A stretch of DNA of 10,025 nt from Rubrivirga sp. (GCA_012269805.1 JAAXJP010000035.1:1-10025); one strand, 5' to 3'; positions 1 through 7,517 are shown, numbered from the stretch's first letter. The notes: a model not told the origin generated them from the sequence alone. Made by a program: numbers and translations.

Positions 1-3000
1 CCGGGGGCGAGGGTCTCCAGCGCGTCGGCGAGGCGGAGGGCGAGGCCGCCGAGCGTCGTCGAGGCGTCGAGGTCGGCGGCGACGCCGGCCGGGAGGCCCA
101 CGCCGTCGCGGAGCCACGGAGCCACGGCGTCGACCTCCTCGACGTAGAGCCGGGCCTGCTCGGCGAGCGCGGCCGTCCAGTCGCGGGCCTCGGGGCCCTC
201 GTCGGCCGCCGCGGACGCGAGCCCGCGCGCGAGGCGGTCGACGGTCACGATCCGCTCGCGCCAGGCTGCGATCCCACGCGGCGCCCGTTCGTCGAGCACG
301 CGCTGGACGGCGGCTCGCGCGTCGCGCGCCGGGCCGCCCGTGACCTCCACCTGGGCGAGCGTGTCGCGGAACCCGTAGAGCACGCGCCCGCCCGGCCACA
401 GCTCCGCCGTCGTCTCCAGCACGCCCTGCTTGAGCGCGAGGAGCGAACCGGCGAGGTTGCCCGAGTCGACCGTCGAGACGTAGCGTGGGGCCATCACGGC
501 GCCCGACTGCGTGTCGTACCAGTTGTAGAGGTGGCCCTGGTACGTCTCCAGGCTCTCGACCGAGTCCAGCATCTTGGCGAGGCGGGCCAGCTCCTCGCCG
601 CGCGGGAGGTAGCCGAGGTCGCGCGCGGCCTGGACCGCGTTGAAGGCGAGCCCGATGTTCGTCGGCGACGTCCGGCGGGCGAGGCCCTGGGCGGGCTGGA
701 CCTGAAGGTTGTCGGGCGGGAGCCACCGGTCGCGCTCGGTGAGGACCTCGTCGAAAAAGCGCCACGTCCGCCGGGCGACCGTCCGGAGGCGGAGGCGGTC
801 GTCGGACGTGAGCGTGTACTCGTCGGGGTCGACGGGCCGGCTCACGTGGCGGGCGATCCACGGCGCGGCGATCCACGCGGCGGCGAACGGGAGCGCCGTG
901 ATCCACGCGATGGGCTCGGTGAGCGTGACCGACGCGAGCACTACGAGGCCCCACGCGACCGACGCCCACATCGACCCCGGCATGTCCTTCGCCGACTCCT
1001 CGGCCTGCTGCGCCGTCGTCCACTCGAGCAAGTTCTGCTTCGACACGAACAGCCGCCAGAGCGTCCGGCCGATGGCGTCGAGCATCACGACCGACTGGTG
1101 GGCCAGGAACGCGACCGACAGCCCGATCTGCCGCGCGTGCATCACGACGTCGGCCCAGAGGAGGCGGAGCCAGCTCGACGTGACCGTGTCGGGCGGCTGG
1201 AACAGGAAGCCGTGCGCGGCCGGCGCGTAGATCGGGAACGCGAGGACGAACAGCGCGATGAGCGTCCACACGAACGGCGACCCCGGGAGGACCGTCCACG
1301 CGAGGAGCAGGAAGACGAGGAGCGCGGGCGGCGTGAGGCTCCGCCGGAGGTTGTCGAACACCTTCCAGCGGCCCACCACCGAGAGCGGGTTCTTCCGGCG
1401 GACGCCGCGGGCGTCCCGGACGCGCGGCAGCAGCCACCGGAGCAGCTGCCAGTCGCCCCGGACCCACCGGTGCTGGCGGAGCGCGAACGAGGCGTAGCGC
1501 GAGGGGAAGTCGTCGAACACCTCGACCCCGGTCGCGAGCGCCGCGCGGGCGTGGTTCCCCTCGAGCAGGTCGTGCGAGAGGACGGAGTTCTCGGGCACGG
1601 CGCCGCCCAGCGTGTGGCGGAACGCGTCGACGTCGTAGAGCCCCTTGCCCGTGTAGATCCCCTCGCCGAAGAGGTCCATGTAGGCGTCCGAGACGGCCGT
1701 CGTGTACGGGTCGACGCCGGGCCGGCCGGCGTAGATGCGGGCGAACATCGTCAGCCGCCCGCTCTCGGGCGAGATCGAGACGCGCGGCTGGAGAACGCCG
1801 TAGCCACGCGTCACGCGGCCCCTCTCGGACGACGGCACGGGCCGGTTGAGCGGGTGGGCGGCCGTCGCCACGAGCGCGCGAGCGCCGTCGGGCGTCGTCC
1901 GCGTGTCGGCGTCGAGCGTGAGGACGTAGCGGACGGCGTCCGCCTCGGTGGCCTCGCGGAGGTCCCCCTCGATGGTGACGTAGCTCGTCTCGGCGTCGGG
2001 GTCGCGGAGCAGGTCGTTGAACTCCTCGAGCTTGCCGCGTTTCCGCTCCCAGCCCATCCACACGCCCTGGGCCTCGTTCCAGCGGCGCTCGCGGTGGAGG
2101 AGGAAAAACCGGTCGCCGCCCGGCGCGCCGTCGCCCCGGGCCCGCGCCGCGCGGGCGCGCTCGTTGAGCCGGCGGATCGCCCGGCGGGCCGCGTCGACCG
2201 TCGCCTCGTCGCCCGGCATCTCCTTCTGGGGCGCGTCGGCCCAGTCGGTGAGGAGGCCGTAGCGGAGCGCGGCGTCGGGGTTGGCGAGGGCGTGGACCTC
2301 GAGCCGCTCGACCATCTCGCGCGCGTGCTCGGGCGACGTGATGAGCGTCGGGATGACGACGAACGTCCGGTCGGCGTCCGGGATGCCGCCGTCGTAGTCG
2401 AGCCGCGGGAGCTTCCGGGGCGGGAAAAAGCGGACGACGTTCCAGTTGACGAACGTGACGGCAAAGTCGAGGAGCGGCAGGAACGCCGCCGCGACCGTGA
2501 GCGCGAGCCACCGGGCGTCGGCCCCGCCCGCGTCGGCGACGAGGACGGCCGCGAGCAGGCCCAGCGCCGTCACGAGGCCGATGCTGCCGAGGTACACGAC
2601 CGTCGGGTGCCGCTCGGCGAACCACAGCAGCCGGCGCCCGACGCCGGCGTGGTAGCCGGCCGCCTTCCCGAGCGTCCGCGCGCCCGGCCCGATCAGCCAG
2701 TGGCCGACGTGGTCGGGGGCCGGGGCCCACGTCCCGACCTCCTTGCCGGCGGGCGCGTGGCCCTCGGCGGCCTGGCGGGCCAGGGCGACGGCCCGCTCGG
2801 CCACGCCGAACTCGGTCTCCGGCGAGCGCCGCGCGATCCGCTCCACGACGTGGCGGTACGAGTCGCGCGTGGCCTCGTCCATCCGCGCGTAGACGCCGGA
2901 GGGGTCCTCGCGGAGCGTCCGCTCGACGGCCGAGAGCGCCTCGACGAGGACCGTCCAGTCCGCCGCCGCGGCGGCGCGGAGGGCGAGGACGGCGTTGGCG

Positions 3001-3800
3001 ATCGAGCCCTGCCACTGCGTCTCGCGCTGCGTCTCGATCCGCTCGGCGTCGTCGAGGGTGAGGCGGCGCGCGCGGAGCCGGTGCTCGAGCCACTCGAGCG
3101 CCGTCCCGCTCCCGCTCTGGGCCTGGAGGTTGGCCGCGAGCGCGAGCGCGAACGGCCCGGACAGCGGCGCCCGCTCGCGGGCCATCGCCGCGAGGTCGTG
3201 GACGACCTCCGACGGGTCGTCGCGTCCGGCGATCGTCTCGGCCCAGGCGGCGGCGGCCTCGCGGTCGGCACGGGCCTCGCGGAGCGGGCGGGCGAGCGCG
3301 GCCACGCGCTGGGCCAGCACCACGCGGAGCAGGATCGGGAGCGCCCACAGCTCGGCGAGCGTGAGGAGCTCGACCTCCTGGTAGCCCTCGACGAACGTCC
3401 GGAGGTGGTCGGGGTCGGCGGCGTTGTCGGTGTGCTCGGCGAGCGTCTCGAGGATCTCGTAGACGCGGGGGAGCCCTTGGTACGGCCCGGCCGTGAGCTT
3501 CGGGAGGAGCCGGTAGTACGCCCGCGGGAGCGCGCTCTCGGCCTCGCGCGCCTGGTCGCGGACGATGTGGTAGTTGTCGAGGAGCCAGTCGGCCGCCGGC
3601 GTGAGCGTCTCGCCGGCCCGGCCGGCCGCCGCCAGCACGCGGTAGGCCGAGGCCAGGTCGCCGAGGGCCTCGCGGACGAGCGGGCGGAGCGGGCGCCCCC
3701 GCGCCGGCTCCATCTCGACGGCCTGCGTCCGGGCGAGGCGCCGTGCGTGCTCGGCGAGGTGGACCGGCTTGAACAGGCTCTCGACGGTCGGTCCGGGCAC
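1..3800 (-). CDS. Cyclic beta-1,2-glucan synthase (GT84), N-terminal ~1266 residues; C-terminus beyond left edge
   Basis: This is an inner-membrane enzyme that polymerises UDP-glucose into beta-1,2-glucan and cyclises it. I translated the minus strand from GTG at 3800; the frame stays open to base 1. Residues 1-400 match the N-terminal region of the family (WLLDNYHIVRDQ, PRAYYRLLPKL). Hydrophobic segments lie near 400-450, 825-870 and 945-985. The cytoplasmic glycosyltransferase lies between the first two groups, with LDADT (D630, D632), SHDLLEG (D744, E747) and the QxxRW motif QHRWVRGDW (Q776-W779). From about 1030 the PF10091-like transglycosylase domain (GH189 in characterised synthases) begins: DNLQ (1030), RRTSPTNIGL, HLYNWYDT (1090-1097), VDSGNLAGSL (1111 on). 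The GH94 phosphorylase domain expected further on would be off the left edge. Family members are about 2,800 residues, so less than half is visible. GTG 3800 was chosen because homologs begin just before the equivalent of SLFKPVHLAEH. No ribosome site is visible. Confidence 0.93.
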   Translation of the reverse strand, partial: MPGPTVESLFKPVHLAEHARRLARTQAVEMEPARGRPLRPLVREALGDLASAYRVLAAAGRAGETLTPAADWLLDNYHIVRDQAREAESALPRAYYRLLPKLTAGPYQGLPRVYEILETLAEHTDNAADPDHLRTFVEGYQEVELLTLAELWALPILLRVVLAQRVAALARPLREARADREAAAAWAETIAGRDDPSEVVHDLAAMARERAPLSGPFALALAANLQAQSGSGTALEWLEHRLRARRLTLDDAERIETQRETQWQGSIANAVLALRAAAAADWTVLVEALSAVERTLREDPSGVYARMDEATRDSYRHVVERIARRSPETEFGVAERAVALARQAAEGHAPAGKEVGTWAPAPDHVGHWLIGPGARTLGKAAGYHAGVGRRLLWFAERHPTVVYLGSIGLVTALGLLAAVLVADAGGADARWLALTVAAAFLPLLDFAVTFVNWNVVRFFPPRKLPRLDYDGGIPDADRTFVVIPTLITSPEHAREMVERLEVHALANPDAALRYGLLTDWADAPQKEMPGDEATVDAARRAIRRLNERARAARARGDGAPGGDRFFLLHRERRWNEAQGVWMGWERKRGKLEEFNDLLRDPDAETSYVTIEGDLREATEADAVRYVLTLDADTRTTPDGARALVATAAHPLNRPVPSSERGRVTRGYGVLQPRVSISPESGRLTMFARIYAGRPGVDPYTTAVSDAYMDLFGEGIYTGKGLYDVDAFRHTLGGAVPENSVLSHDLLEGNHARAALATGVEVFDDFPSRYASFALRQHRWVRGDWQLLRWLLPRVRDARGVRRKNPLSVVGRWKVFDNLRRSLTPPALLVFLLLAWTVLPGSPFVWTLIALFVLAFPIYAPAAHGFLFQPPDTVTSSWLRLLWADVVMHARQIGLSVAFLAHQSVVMLDAIGRTLWRLFVSKQNLLEWTTAQQAEESAKDMPGSMWASVAWGLVVLASVTLTEPIAWITALPFAAAWIAAPWIARHVSRPVDPDEYTLTSDDRLRLRTVARRTWRFFDEVLTERDRWLPPDNLQVQPAQGLARRTSPTNIGLAFNAVQAARDLGYLPRGEELARLAKMLDSVESLETYQGHLYNWYDTQSGAVMAPRYVSTVDSGNLAGSLLALKQGVLETTAELWPGGRVLYGFRDTLAQVEVTGGPARDARAAVQRVLDERAPRGIAAWRERIVTVDRLARGLASAAADEGPEARDWTAALAEQARLYVEEVDAVAPWLRDGVGLPAGVAADLDASTTLGGLALRLADALETLAP

Positions 3801-3897
3801 GGGCGGGTGGGGAGGCGGGCTACGCCGCCAAGCTAGCGGCGGTGCCCCCCGGTTCGAGAGGGGGCCGAACCCCGAACTGCTCCTGCCGGCGCCCCCT

Positions 3898-3917
3898 CCG
3901 CCTCGGCGCCGAGGCGG
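3898..3917. terminator. Perfect 20-bp GC palindrome after the GH144-like gene
   Basis: The arm CCGCCTCGGC is followed directly by its reverse complement, so the RNA could fold an 8-bp stem with a GCGC tetraloop. On the minus strand it starts seven bases after the TGA of the glucoamylase-like gene and lies 98 bases before the GTG of the glucan synthase. No T-run follows. A second, weaker inverted repeat (GGTTCG 3851-3856 with CGAACC 3866-3871) lies between it and the synthase start. It may end or attenuate transcription between the two genes, or protect the upstream message's 3' end. It could also be a DNA-binding site. Confidence 0.45.
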
Positions 3918-3923
3918 GCCGGG

Positions 3924-5240
3924 TCAGCCGGCGTCGAGCCAGCCGCCCTTGAAGCCGCACGCGCGGAGGCCGTCGGCGATCGGCCCGCACCGCTTCATGA
4001 GGTCCCACACGAGCTCCGTCTTGTGGTTCTCGACGGCGAGCACGATGGGGCCCTGGTCGAGCGCGAAGTAGTGCTCGCAGACCCAGCCCAGCGGGCCGTC
4101 GCCGTCGGGGAACGTCGGGTTGTAGGCCGCCTCGAAGCCGAACGCGTCGCCCGTCCCGCCGTGCGTGGCGGCGAGCCCGTGGAGGCACTCGAGCACGACG
4201 TCCGGCGCGAACGGGAGGCTGGCGAGCGCGGCCCACGGCGCCAGCGTCCCGTCGTCCGGCCCGAACGGGACGCCCCGCGCACGGTAGCCCCAGAACCGCT
4301 GCTCCTCCCCGCCGATGGTCTTGACGACGTCGCCCGGCCCGTCGCTGGCGGTGATGCCCCAGGCCGCCGGGCCGTAACCGGCGAAGCCGCGCGGGTTCCG
4401 GATCGCGTACTCGCGCTGGATGAGCGTCGCGCGCCGGCTGTTCTCGAAGTAGTCCAGCGGCTCGCCGAGGTCGGCCGACTTCCGGCGCAGGGCCTCGTCC
4501 TGGATCCCGCGAAAGTCGATCCAGAGATGCGAGAACTGGTGGATAAAGAGCGGGCCCGCGTAGAGGTAGTCGTATCCGTAGATCTTCTTCCAGCGGTACG
4601 GCCGGGTGGAGGCCTCGAAGGCGGCGCGCGGGACGGGGTGCGTCGGCGAGCCGGCGGCGAGGGCGTAGAGGAGGAGCGCCTCGGTGTAGCCCTCCCAGCG
4701 GTAGCGGAGGAACCCCTTCTCGGGCGTCCACCCCATCGTGACCGTCTCGCCGCCGTTGCGGGCCCAGTCCCAGTCGACGCGCTCGTAGATCCGGTGGGCC
4801 CCGTCGCGGACCTCGGCCTCGGCCGCGTCGTCGGCGTCGAAGTAGGCGGCAACGCACAGGAGGCCGGCCACCAAGAGCGCCGTGTCAATCGTCGACAGCT
4901 CGCAGGCATTGAACCGGCGGCCCTCCTTCATGTCGAGAAAGTGGTAGAAGAACCCGCGGTGACCCACGCCGTCGGCGGCCCCGTCCTGCGGCGCGTCGCG
5001 GAAAAACCGGACGGTCGAGAGGGCCACGCCGCGGGCCGCCGCGCGCGAGACCCACCCGCGCTCGACGGCGACGGGCAGCGCCGCCAGCCCGAACCCGACC
5101 GCCGCGACCGACGCCGGGCTCTCCTCCGCCGTGTTGTCGACGACGAGCCCGTTCGACCAGTTCGTCGTGCGCGCAAAGTAGTCGAACGCCGCCCGGTGGA
5201 CGGCGTCGAGGAGGTCGGCGGTGGAGGTGGGCACGGTCAT
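3924..5240 (-). CDS. Glucoamylase-like protein (PF10091), GH144-type beta-1,2-glucanase candidate, cytoplasmic
   Basis: This 438-residue protein is an (alpha/alpha)-barrel glycoside hydrolase relative. Characterised GH144 members cut beta-1,2-glucan internally into short sophorooligosaccharides. Family motifs appear in order: DYFARTTNWSNGLVVDN (20-36), GFFYHFLDM (96-104), ELSTIDTALL (114-123), EGYTEALLLY (183-192), HQFSHLWIDFRGIQD (234-248), YGPAAWGITASDGP (289-302), GTLAPWAALASLPFAP (331-346), AYNPTF (372-377), DQGPIVLAVENHK (395-407). It covers the whole PF10091 region with little extra. No signal peptide or lipobox is present, whereas characterised GH144 enzymes are exported; this suggests action in the cytoplasm on the product of the synthase that follows. 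ATG 5240 is the first start before the conserved N-terminal helix; no Shine-Dalgarno is seen. It precedes the glucan synthase by 123 bases, same strand. Membership of PF10091 is certain; hydrolase versus transglycosylase activity, and the exact GH number, are inference. Confidence 0.88.
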   Translation of the reverse strand: MTVPTSTADLLDAVHRAAFDYFARTTNWSNGLVVDNTAEESPASVAAVGFGLAALPVAVERGWVSRAAARGVALSTVRFFRDAPQDGAADGVGHRGFFYHFLDMKEGRRFNACELSTIDTALLVAGLLCVAAYFDADDAAEAEVRDGAHRIYERVDWDWARNGGETVTMGWTPEKGFLRYRWEGYTEALLLYALAAGSPTHPVPRAAFEASTRPYRWKKIYGYDYLYAGPLFIHQFSHLWIDFRGIQDEALRRKSADLGEPLDYFENSRRATLIQREYAIRNPRGFAGYGPAAWGITASDGPGDVVKTIGGEEQRFWGYRARGVPFGPDDGTLAPWAALASLPFAPDVVLECLHGLAATHGGTGDAFGFEAAYNPTFPDGDGPLGWVCEHYFALDQGPIVLAVENHKTELVWDLMKRCGPIADGLRACGFKGGWLDAG

Positions 5241-5363
5241 GGGGCGGCCCCGAACGGCGGAACGTGGGTCCGGGGTCCGGCGACGCCCGCGGCCGTCGCA
5301 GACGCTGAACCGCCCGGGATGTCGACGGGTAAGACGGCCGCCCCCCCGGCTCGTCCCCCCACC

Positions 5364-6038
5364 ATGCGACGCACCGCCTCCGCCCTCTCGCTCGTCCTCC
5401 TCGCCGCCTGCGCCGACCCCGCCGAGCGCCCGGCCGAGGCCGCCTCGGCCGAACCGTCGACGGCCTCGGTCAGCGACCGCGACACGGTCACGGCCGAGAT
5501 GGCCGCCGGCGCCGCCCTCCGCGCGGGCGACCGCGCGCCCGACTTCGAGCTCCCCGACGCGACCGGAGGGACGGTCCGCCTCAGCGATCGGCTCGCCGAG
5601 GGCCCCGTCGTCCTGACGTTCTACCGCGGCGCGTGGTGCCCGTACTGCAACACGCAGCTCCGCGACTACCAGGAGGCGCTCGACCAGATCCGCGCGGCCG
5701 GCGCCTCGCTCGTCGCCGTCTCGCCGCAGACGCCCGACGGCTCCATGTCGATGCAGGAGAAGAACGACCTCCGGTTCGCCGTCCTCTCCGACGTCGGCAA
5801 CGAGGTCTCGCGCGACTACGGGCTCGTGTTCCAGGTCGACAGCCCCACGCGCGAGCGGTACCGGGCGGTCGGGATCGAGCTCGACTCGATCAACGGGACC
5901 GACGCCTGGGAGCTCCCGGTCCCGGCGACCTACGTCATCCGGCCGGACGGGACGATCGCGACCGCCTTCGTCGAGGCCGACTACACCCAGCGGGCGTCGG
6001 CGCGGCAGGTCCTCGACGCGCTTCGGGCGCTGGCCTAG
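5364..6038 (+). CDS. Lipoprotein peroxiredoxin-like protein (AhpC/TSA fold, CPYC active site)
   Basis: This is a 224-residue thioredoxin-fold thiol peroxidase expected to reduce peroxides in the periplasm while anchored to a membrane by lipid. The signal sequence MRRTASALSLVLLAAC has lipobox LAAC and lipid Cys16, followed by a Pro/Ala/Ser/Glu-rich linker to about residue 50. The fold then shows DRAPDFELPDATGGTVRLSD (56-75), PVVLTFYRGAWCPYC (81-95) with likely peroxidatic Cys92 and possible resolving Cys95, and VPATYVIRPDGTI (186-198). These are the only cysteines besides Cys16, so CxxC is the only possible intramolecular disulfide. The FYRGAWCPYC pattern is that of the peroxiredoxin-like (PRX_like2) group rather than classical 2-Cys AhpC. 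ATG 5364 was chosen because it starts the lipoprotein signal; ATG 5319 in the same frame would put 15 extra residues in front. It is divergent from the GH144-like gene and ends 7 bases before a strong hairpin. Confidence 0.88.
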   Translation: MRRTASALSLVLLAACADPAERPAEAASAEPSTASVSDRDTVTAEMAAGAALRAGDRAPDFELPDATGGTVRLSDRLAEGPVVLTFYRGAWCPYCNTQLRDYQEALDQIRAAGASLVAVSPQTPDGSMSMQEKNDLRFAVLSDVGNEVSRDYGLVFQVDSPTRERYRAVGIELDSINGTDAWELPVPATYVIRPDGTIATAFVEADYTQRASARQVLDALRALA

Positions 6039-6044
6039 CTCGCG

Positions 6045-6080
6045 CGGTAGCGCCTCCGCCCGGCGGCCGAGGCGCTACCG
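6045..6080. terminator. Bidirectional stem-loop between convergent genes, overlapping a stop codon
   Basis: The arms CGGTAGCGCCTC (6045-6056) and GAGGCGCTACCG (6069-6080) are perfectly complementary over 12 bp, with a 12-base GC-rich loop. The hairpin begins seven bases after the TAG of the peroxiredoxin gene. Its right arm contains the TAG (6075-6077 on the minus strand) of the facing lipoprotein gene. Placement between two convergent genes fits a shared two-way terminator. Neither side has a run of T, so it does not match the textbook intrinsic terminator. Confidence 0.65.
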
Positions 6081-6839
6081 ATCGCCCTCGCGGATCAGGA
6101 CCGTCTCGTCACGGAACCCGGTGGTCTCCTGCCTTCGGATGGCGAGCGTGTACCGGCCGGGGCCGACCGGCTCGACTCCGTCGTAGTCGGCCACGCGGTA
6201 CCGGAGGGTGTCACCGCTCGAGACGACGCGGAAAGGCGCGTAGGGGAAGGTGTGGGGCACGGCCACGTAGTCGGAGACCGCGCCCGGGGCGAGCGGCCCG
6301 TACGCGACCTCCTCGGCGACCCCAGGCTCGGGGCCGCGGAACCAGACCGTCGTCTCGGCGAAGGCCATCGCGGTCTCGTTCTCGACCCGGACCTCGACCT
6401 CCGACGCCGCCCCGTCGGGCTCGAGAAACCGCGGGGAGAGGTAGAACGTGTCGTAGAACTCGCCCGCGATGCGGTAGGTGTAGCGGCCCGGCCCGAGGAA
6501 CGGGTCGTAGATGTCGTCGTCGTCGCGCTGGGCCGAGAGCGACTGACGAAAGACGCCGTACGCGTGGACGTTTGTGAGCGTGTACTGGTGGGTCCCTTCG
6601 AACACGAGGTACGGGCTCGTGGCCCCGTCCGCGAGCGGACCAAACGACCGGCGGTGGTCGACGTAGTCCGCGCTGGGGGGCGGCCGGAGCGCCAGGAGCC
6701 GGACGCTCACCGAGTCGAGGTCGACGCCGGTCTGGTTGTCCACTCGGACGACGGCGTGGTCGAGCGGGGGCTCCGGCGCCTGCGAGTCGCAGGCGGCGAG
6801 CGCCAGGAGGGAGACGGCGAGGAGAAGGCGGCCGGGCAC
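6075..6839 (-). CDS. Lipoprotein of unknown function with two internal repeats
   Basis: I do not recognise this 254-residue protein as a known family. The N-terminus MPGRLLLAVSLLALAAC is a lipoprotein signal (lipobox LAAC, lipid Cys17). The mature part is beta-rich and acidic and contains two related units, about 31-124 and 149-234. Each opens with VRV(D/E)N(Q/E)T (31-37 and 150-156), continues through GPLAxGAxSxY (67-77 and 181-191), and closes with GPGRYT (116-121 and 226-231). The layout suggests two beta-sandwich or immunoglobulin-like domains facing the periplasm or outside; the fold is inference. The start is GTG 6839, chosen because the lipoprotein signal begins there; no Shine-Dalgarno is seen. 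It lies 74 bases downstream of the DinB-like gene on the same strand, and could share its transcript if the hairpin at 6887-6908 does not stop transcription. Confidence 0.82.
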   Translation of the reverse strand: MPGRLLLAVSLLALAACDSQAPEPPLDHAVVRVDNQTGVDLDSVSVRLLALRPPPSADYVDHRRSFGPLADGATSPYLVFEGTHQYTLTNVHAYGVFRQSLSAQRDDDDIYDPFLGPGRYTYRIAGEFYDTFYLSPRFLEPDGAASEVEVRVENETAMAFAETTVWFRGPEPGVAEEVAYGPLAPGAVSDYVAVPHTFPYAPFRVVSSGDTLRYRVADYDGVEPVGPGRYTLAIRRQETTGFRDETVLIREGDR

Positions 6840-6886
6840 GGACGTCAGGGCAGAGGCGACACGGTACCCACACCGGCCCGTTCTGA

Positions 6887-6908
6887 CGGGGCGATACGGA
6901 GCGCCCCG
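6887..6908 (-). terminator. Stem-loop just after the DinB-like gene
   Basis: Arms CGGGGCG (6887-6893) and CGCCCCG (6902-6908) pair perfectly over 7 bp with an 8-base loop. On the minus strand the hairpin begins five bases after the TAG of the DinB-like gene, upstream of the duplicated lipoprotein gene. No T-tract follows. It is a possible terminator or 3'-end stabiliser, with position as the main support. Confidence 0.42.
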
Positions 6909-6913
6909 GCGCG

Positions 6914-7456
6914 CTACTGCTGCGACGACGGCGGCACGATCCCGTTGATCCGCATGTAGGTCACGAGGTTGCCGTAGTGCTCGTAGTTGTGCGTCGTGTT
7001 GAACGCCAGGATCGCGGAGGCGGCCATCTGGTTGCCGAAAAAGCTCCGGAGCGTGGCCCCCTCCTCATCGGTCATCGCGTCGTAGACGCCTTGGCAATAG
7101 GCAAACGCGGCCTCCAGCGCCGGTACGAGTTCGGCCTTCGTCGTCGCCGTCTCCTCCAAGTTCTCCGCGTTGGGGTTCTCCTCCCCTGCCGCCGCCGAAC
7201 AGAACGCGTACTGCGCTCCCGCGATATGGGCGAGCACCTGGCCCGTCGTACGCACGTCGCCGGTGGGCTGATACGCGTACATCTCGGCGTCCAGCATCTC
7301 GGCCGTGGCCAAGATGGTGCCAGACGTCATGCCGTGAATCGTAGCGAGGCTGGCGATCACGGGAGACTCAGGGGGGGCGTCGGCGTCCATCTGGGCGAGG
7401 GCGGTCGCCGGGAGGAGGCAGATCAGGAAGGCGGCGAGAGCGCGAGGCGAGGTCAT
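6914..7456 (-). CDS. Exported DinB-like (DinB_2/YfiT superfamily) protein
   Basis: This 180-residue protein is predicted to be a four-helix bundle of the DinB superfamily, whose members often bind a divalent metal through three histidines. Candidate ligands are His77 (in LAHIAGAQY), His156 and His160 (in THNYEHYGNL). The C-terminal stretch HYGNLVTYMRINGIVPPSSQ is characteristic of the DinB_2 group. The N-terminus MTSPRALAAFLICLLPATALAQ is a Sec signal peptide with probable cleavage after ALA (residue 21), so the mature protein should act in the periplasm. Many DinB relatives are cytoplasmic thiol transferases; the role of exported ones is not established to my knowledge. Cys86 and Cys121 could form a disulfide. 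ATG 7456 starts the signal peptide; a weak GGAG lies about ten bases before it. The gene looks less GC-rich than its neighbours. Family assignment is strong; function is unknown. Confidence 0.85.
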   Translation of the reverse strand: MTSPRALAAFLICLLPATALAQMDADAPPESPVIASLATIHGMTSGTILATAEMLDAEMYAYQPTGDVRTTGQVLAHIAGAQYAFCSAAAGEENPNAENLEETATTKAELVPALEAAFAYCQGVYDAMTDEEGATLRSFFGNQMAASAILAFNTTHNYEHYGNLVTYMRINGIVPPSSQQ

Positions 7457-7517
7457 GGTGCGGGACTCTCCAGTCGGGCAAGTCGACGAGTGGGCGGGGT
7501 CGGTTCAAGGTAGAGCG

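Noticed and set aside
531..3836. 1101-codon open frame on the plus strand
   Set aside because: It is antisense to the cyclic glucan synthase. Its translation is Arg/Glu/Gly/Val-rich without motifs, whereas the minus strand gives continuous family motifs.
3841..3923. Possible small RNA or riboswitch between the two glucan genes
   Set aside because: Only two inverted repeats are visible and there is no recognisable aptamer pattern; terminator or attenuator is the simpler reading.
4023..5363. Upstream extension of the peroxiredoxin frame, which would give a 671-residue protein
   Set aside because: The added part is antisense to the GH144-like gene and has low-complexity composition. The lipoprotein signal at 5364 marks the real start.
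5241..5363. Divergent promoter region between the GH144-like and peroxiredoxin genes
   Set aside because: Promoters must lie here or inside the genes, but I could not find a convincing -35/-10 or -33/-7 pair, so none is listed.
5633..6577. 314-codon plus-strand frame over the peroxiredoxin 3' part and the facing lipoprotein
   Set aside because: Its composition (Arg/Gly/Pro-rich) is typical of a frame-shifted shadow and it overlaps two well-supported genes.
6211..6873. 220-codon minus-strand frame starting upstream of the duplicated lipoprotein
   Set aside because: It overlaps the lipoprotein in another frame and is Arg/Pro-rich. The lipoprotein frame has a signal, repeats and a natural stop in the terminator.
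7505..7512. TACCTTGA on the minus strand, 49 bases before the DinB-like start, resembling a Bacteroidota -7 box (TAnnTTTG)
   Set aside because: No -33 TTG element lies at the right distance, and one imperfect match is not enough to call a promoter.
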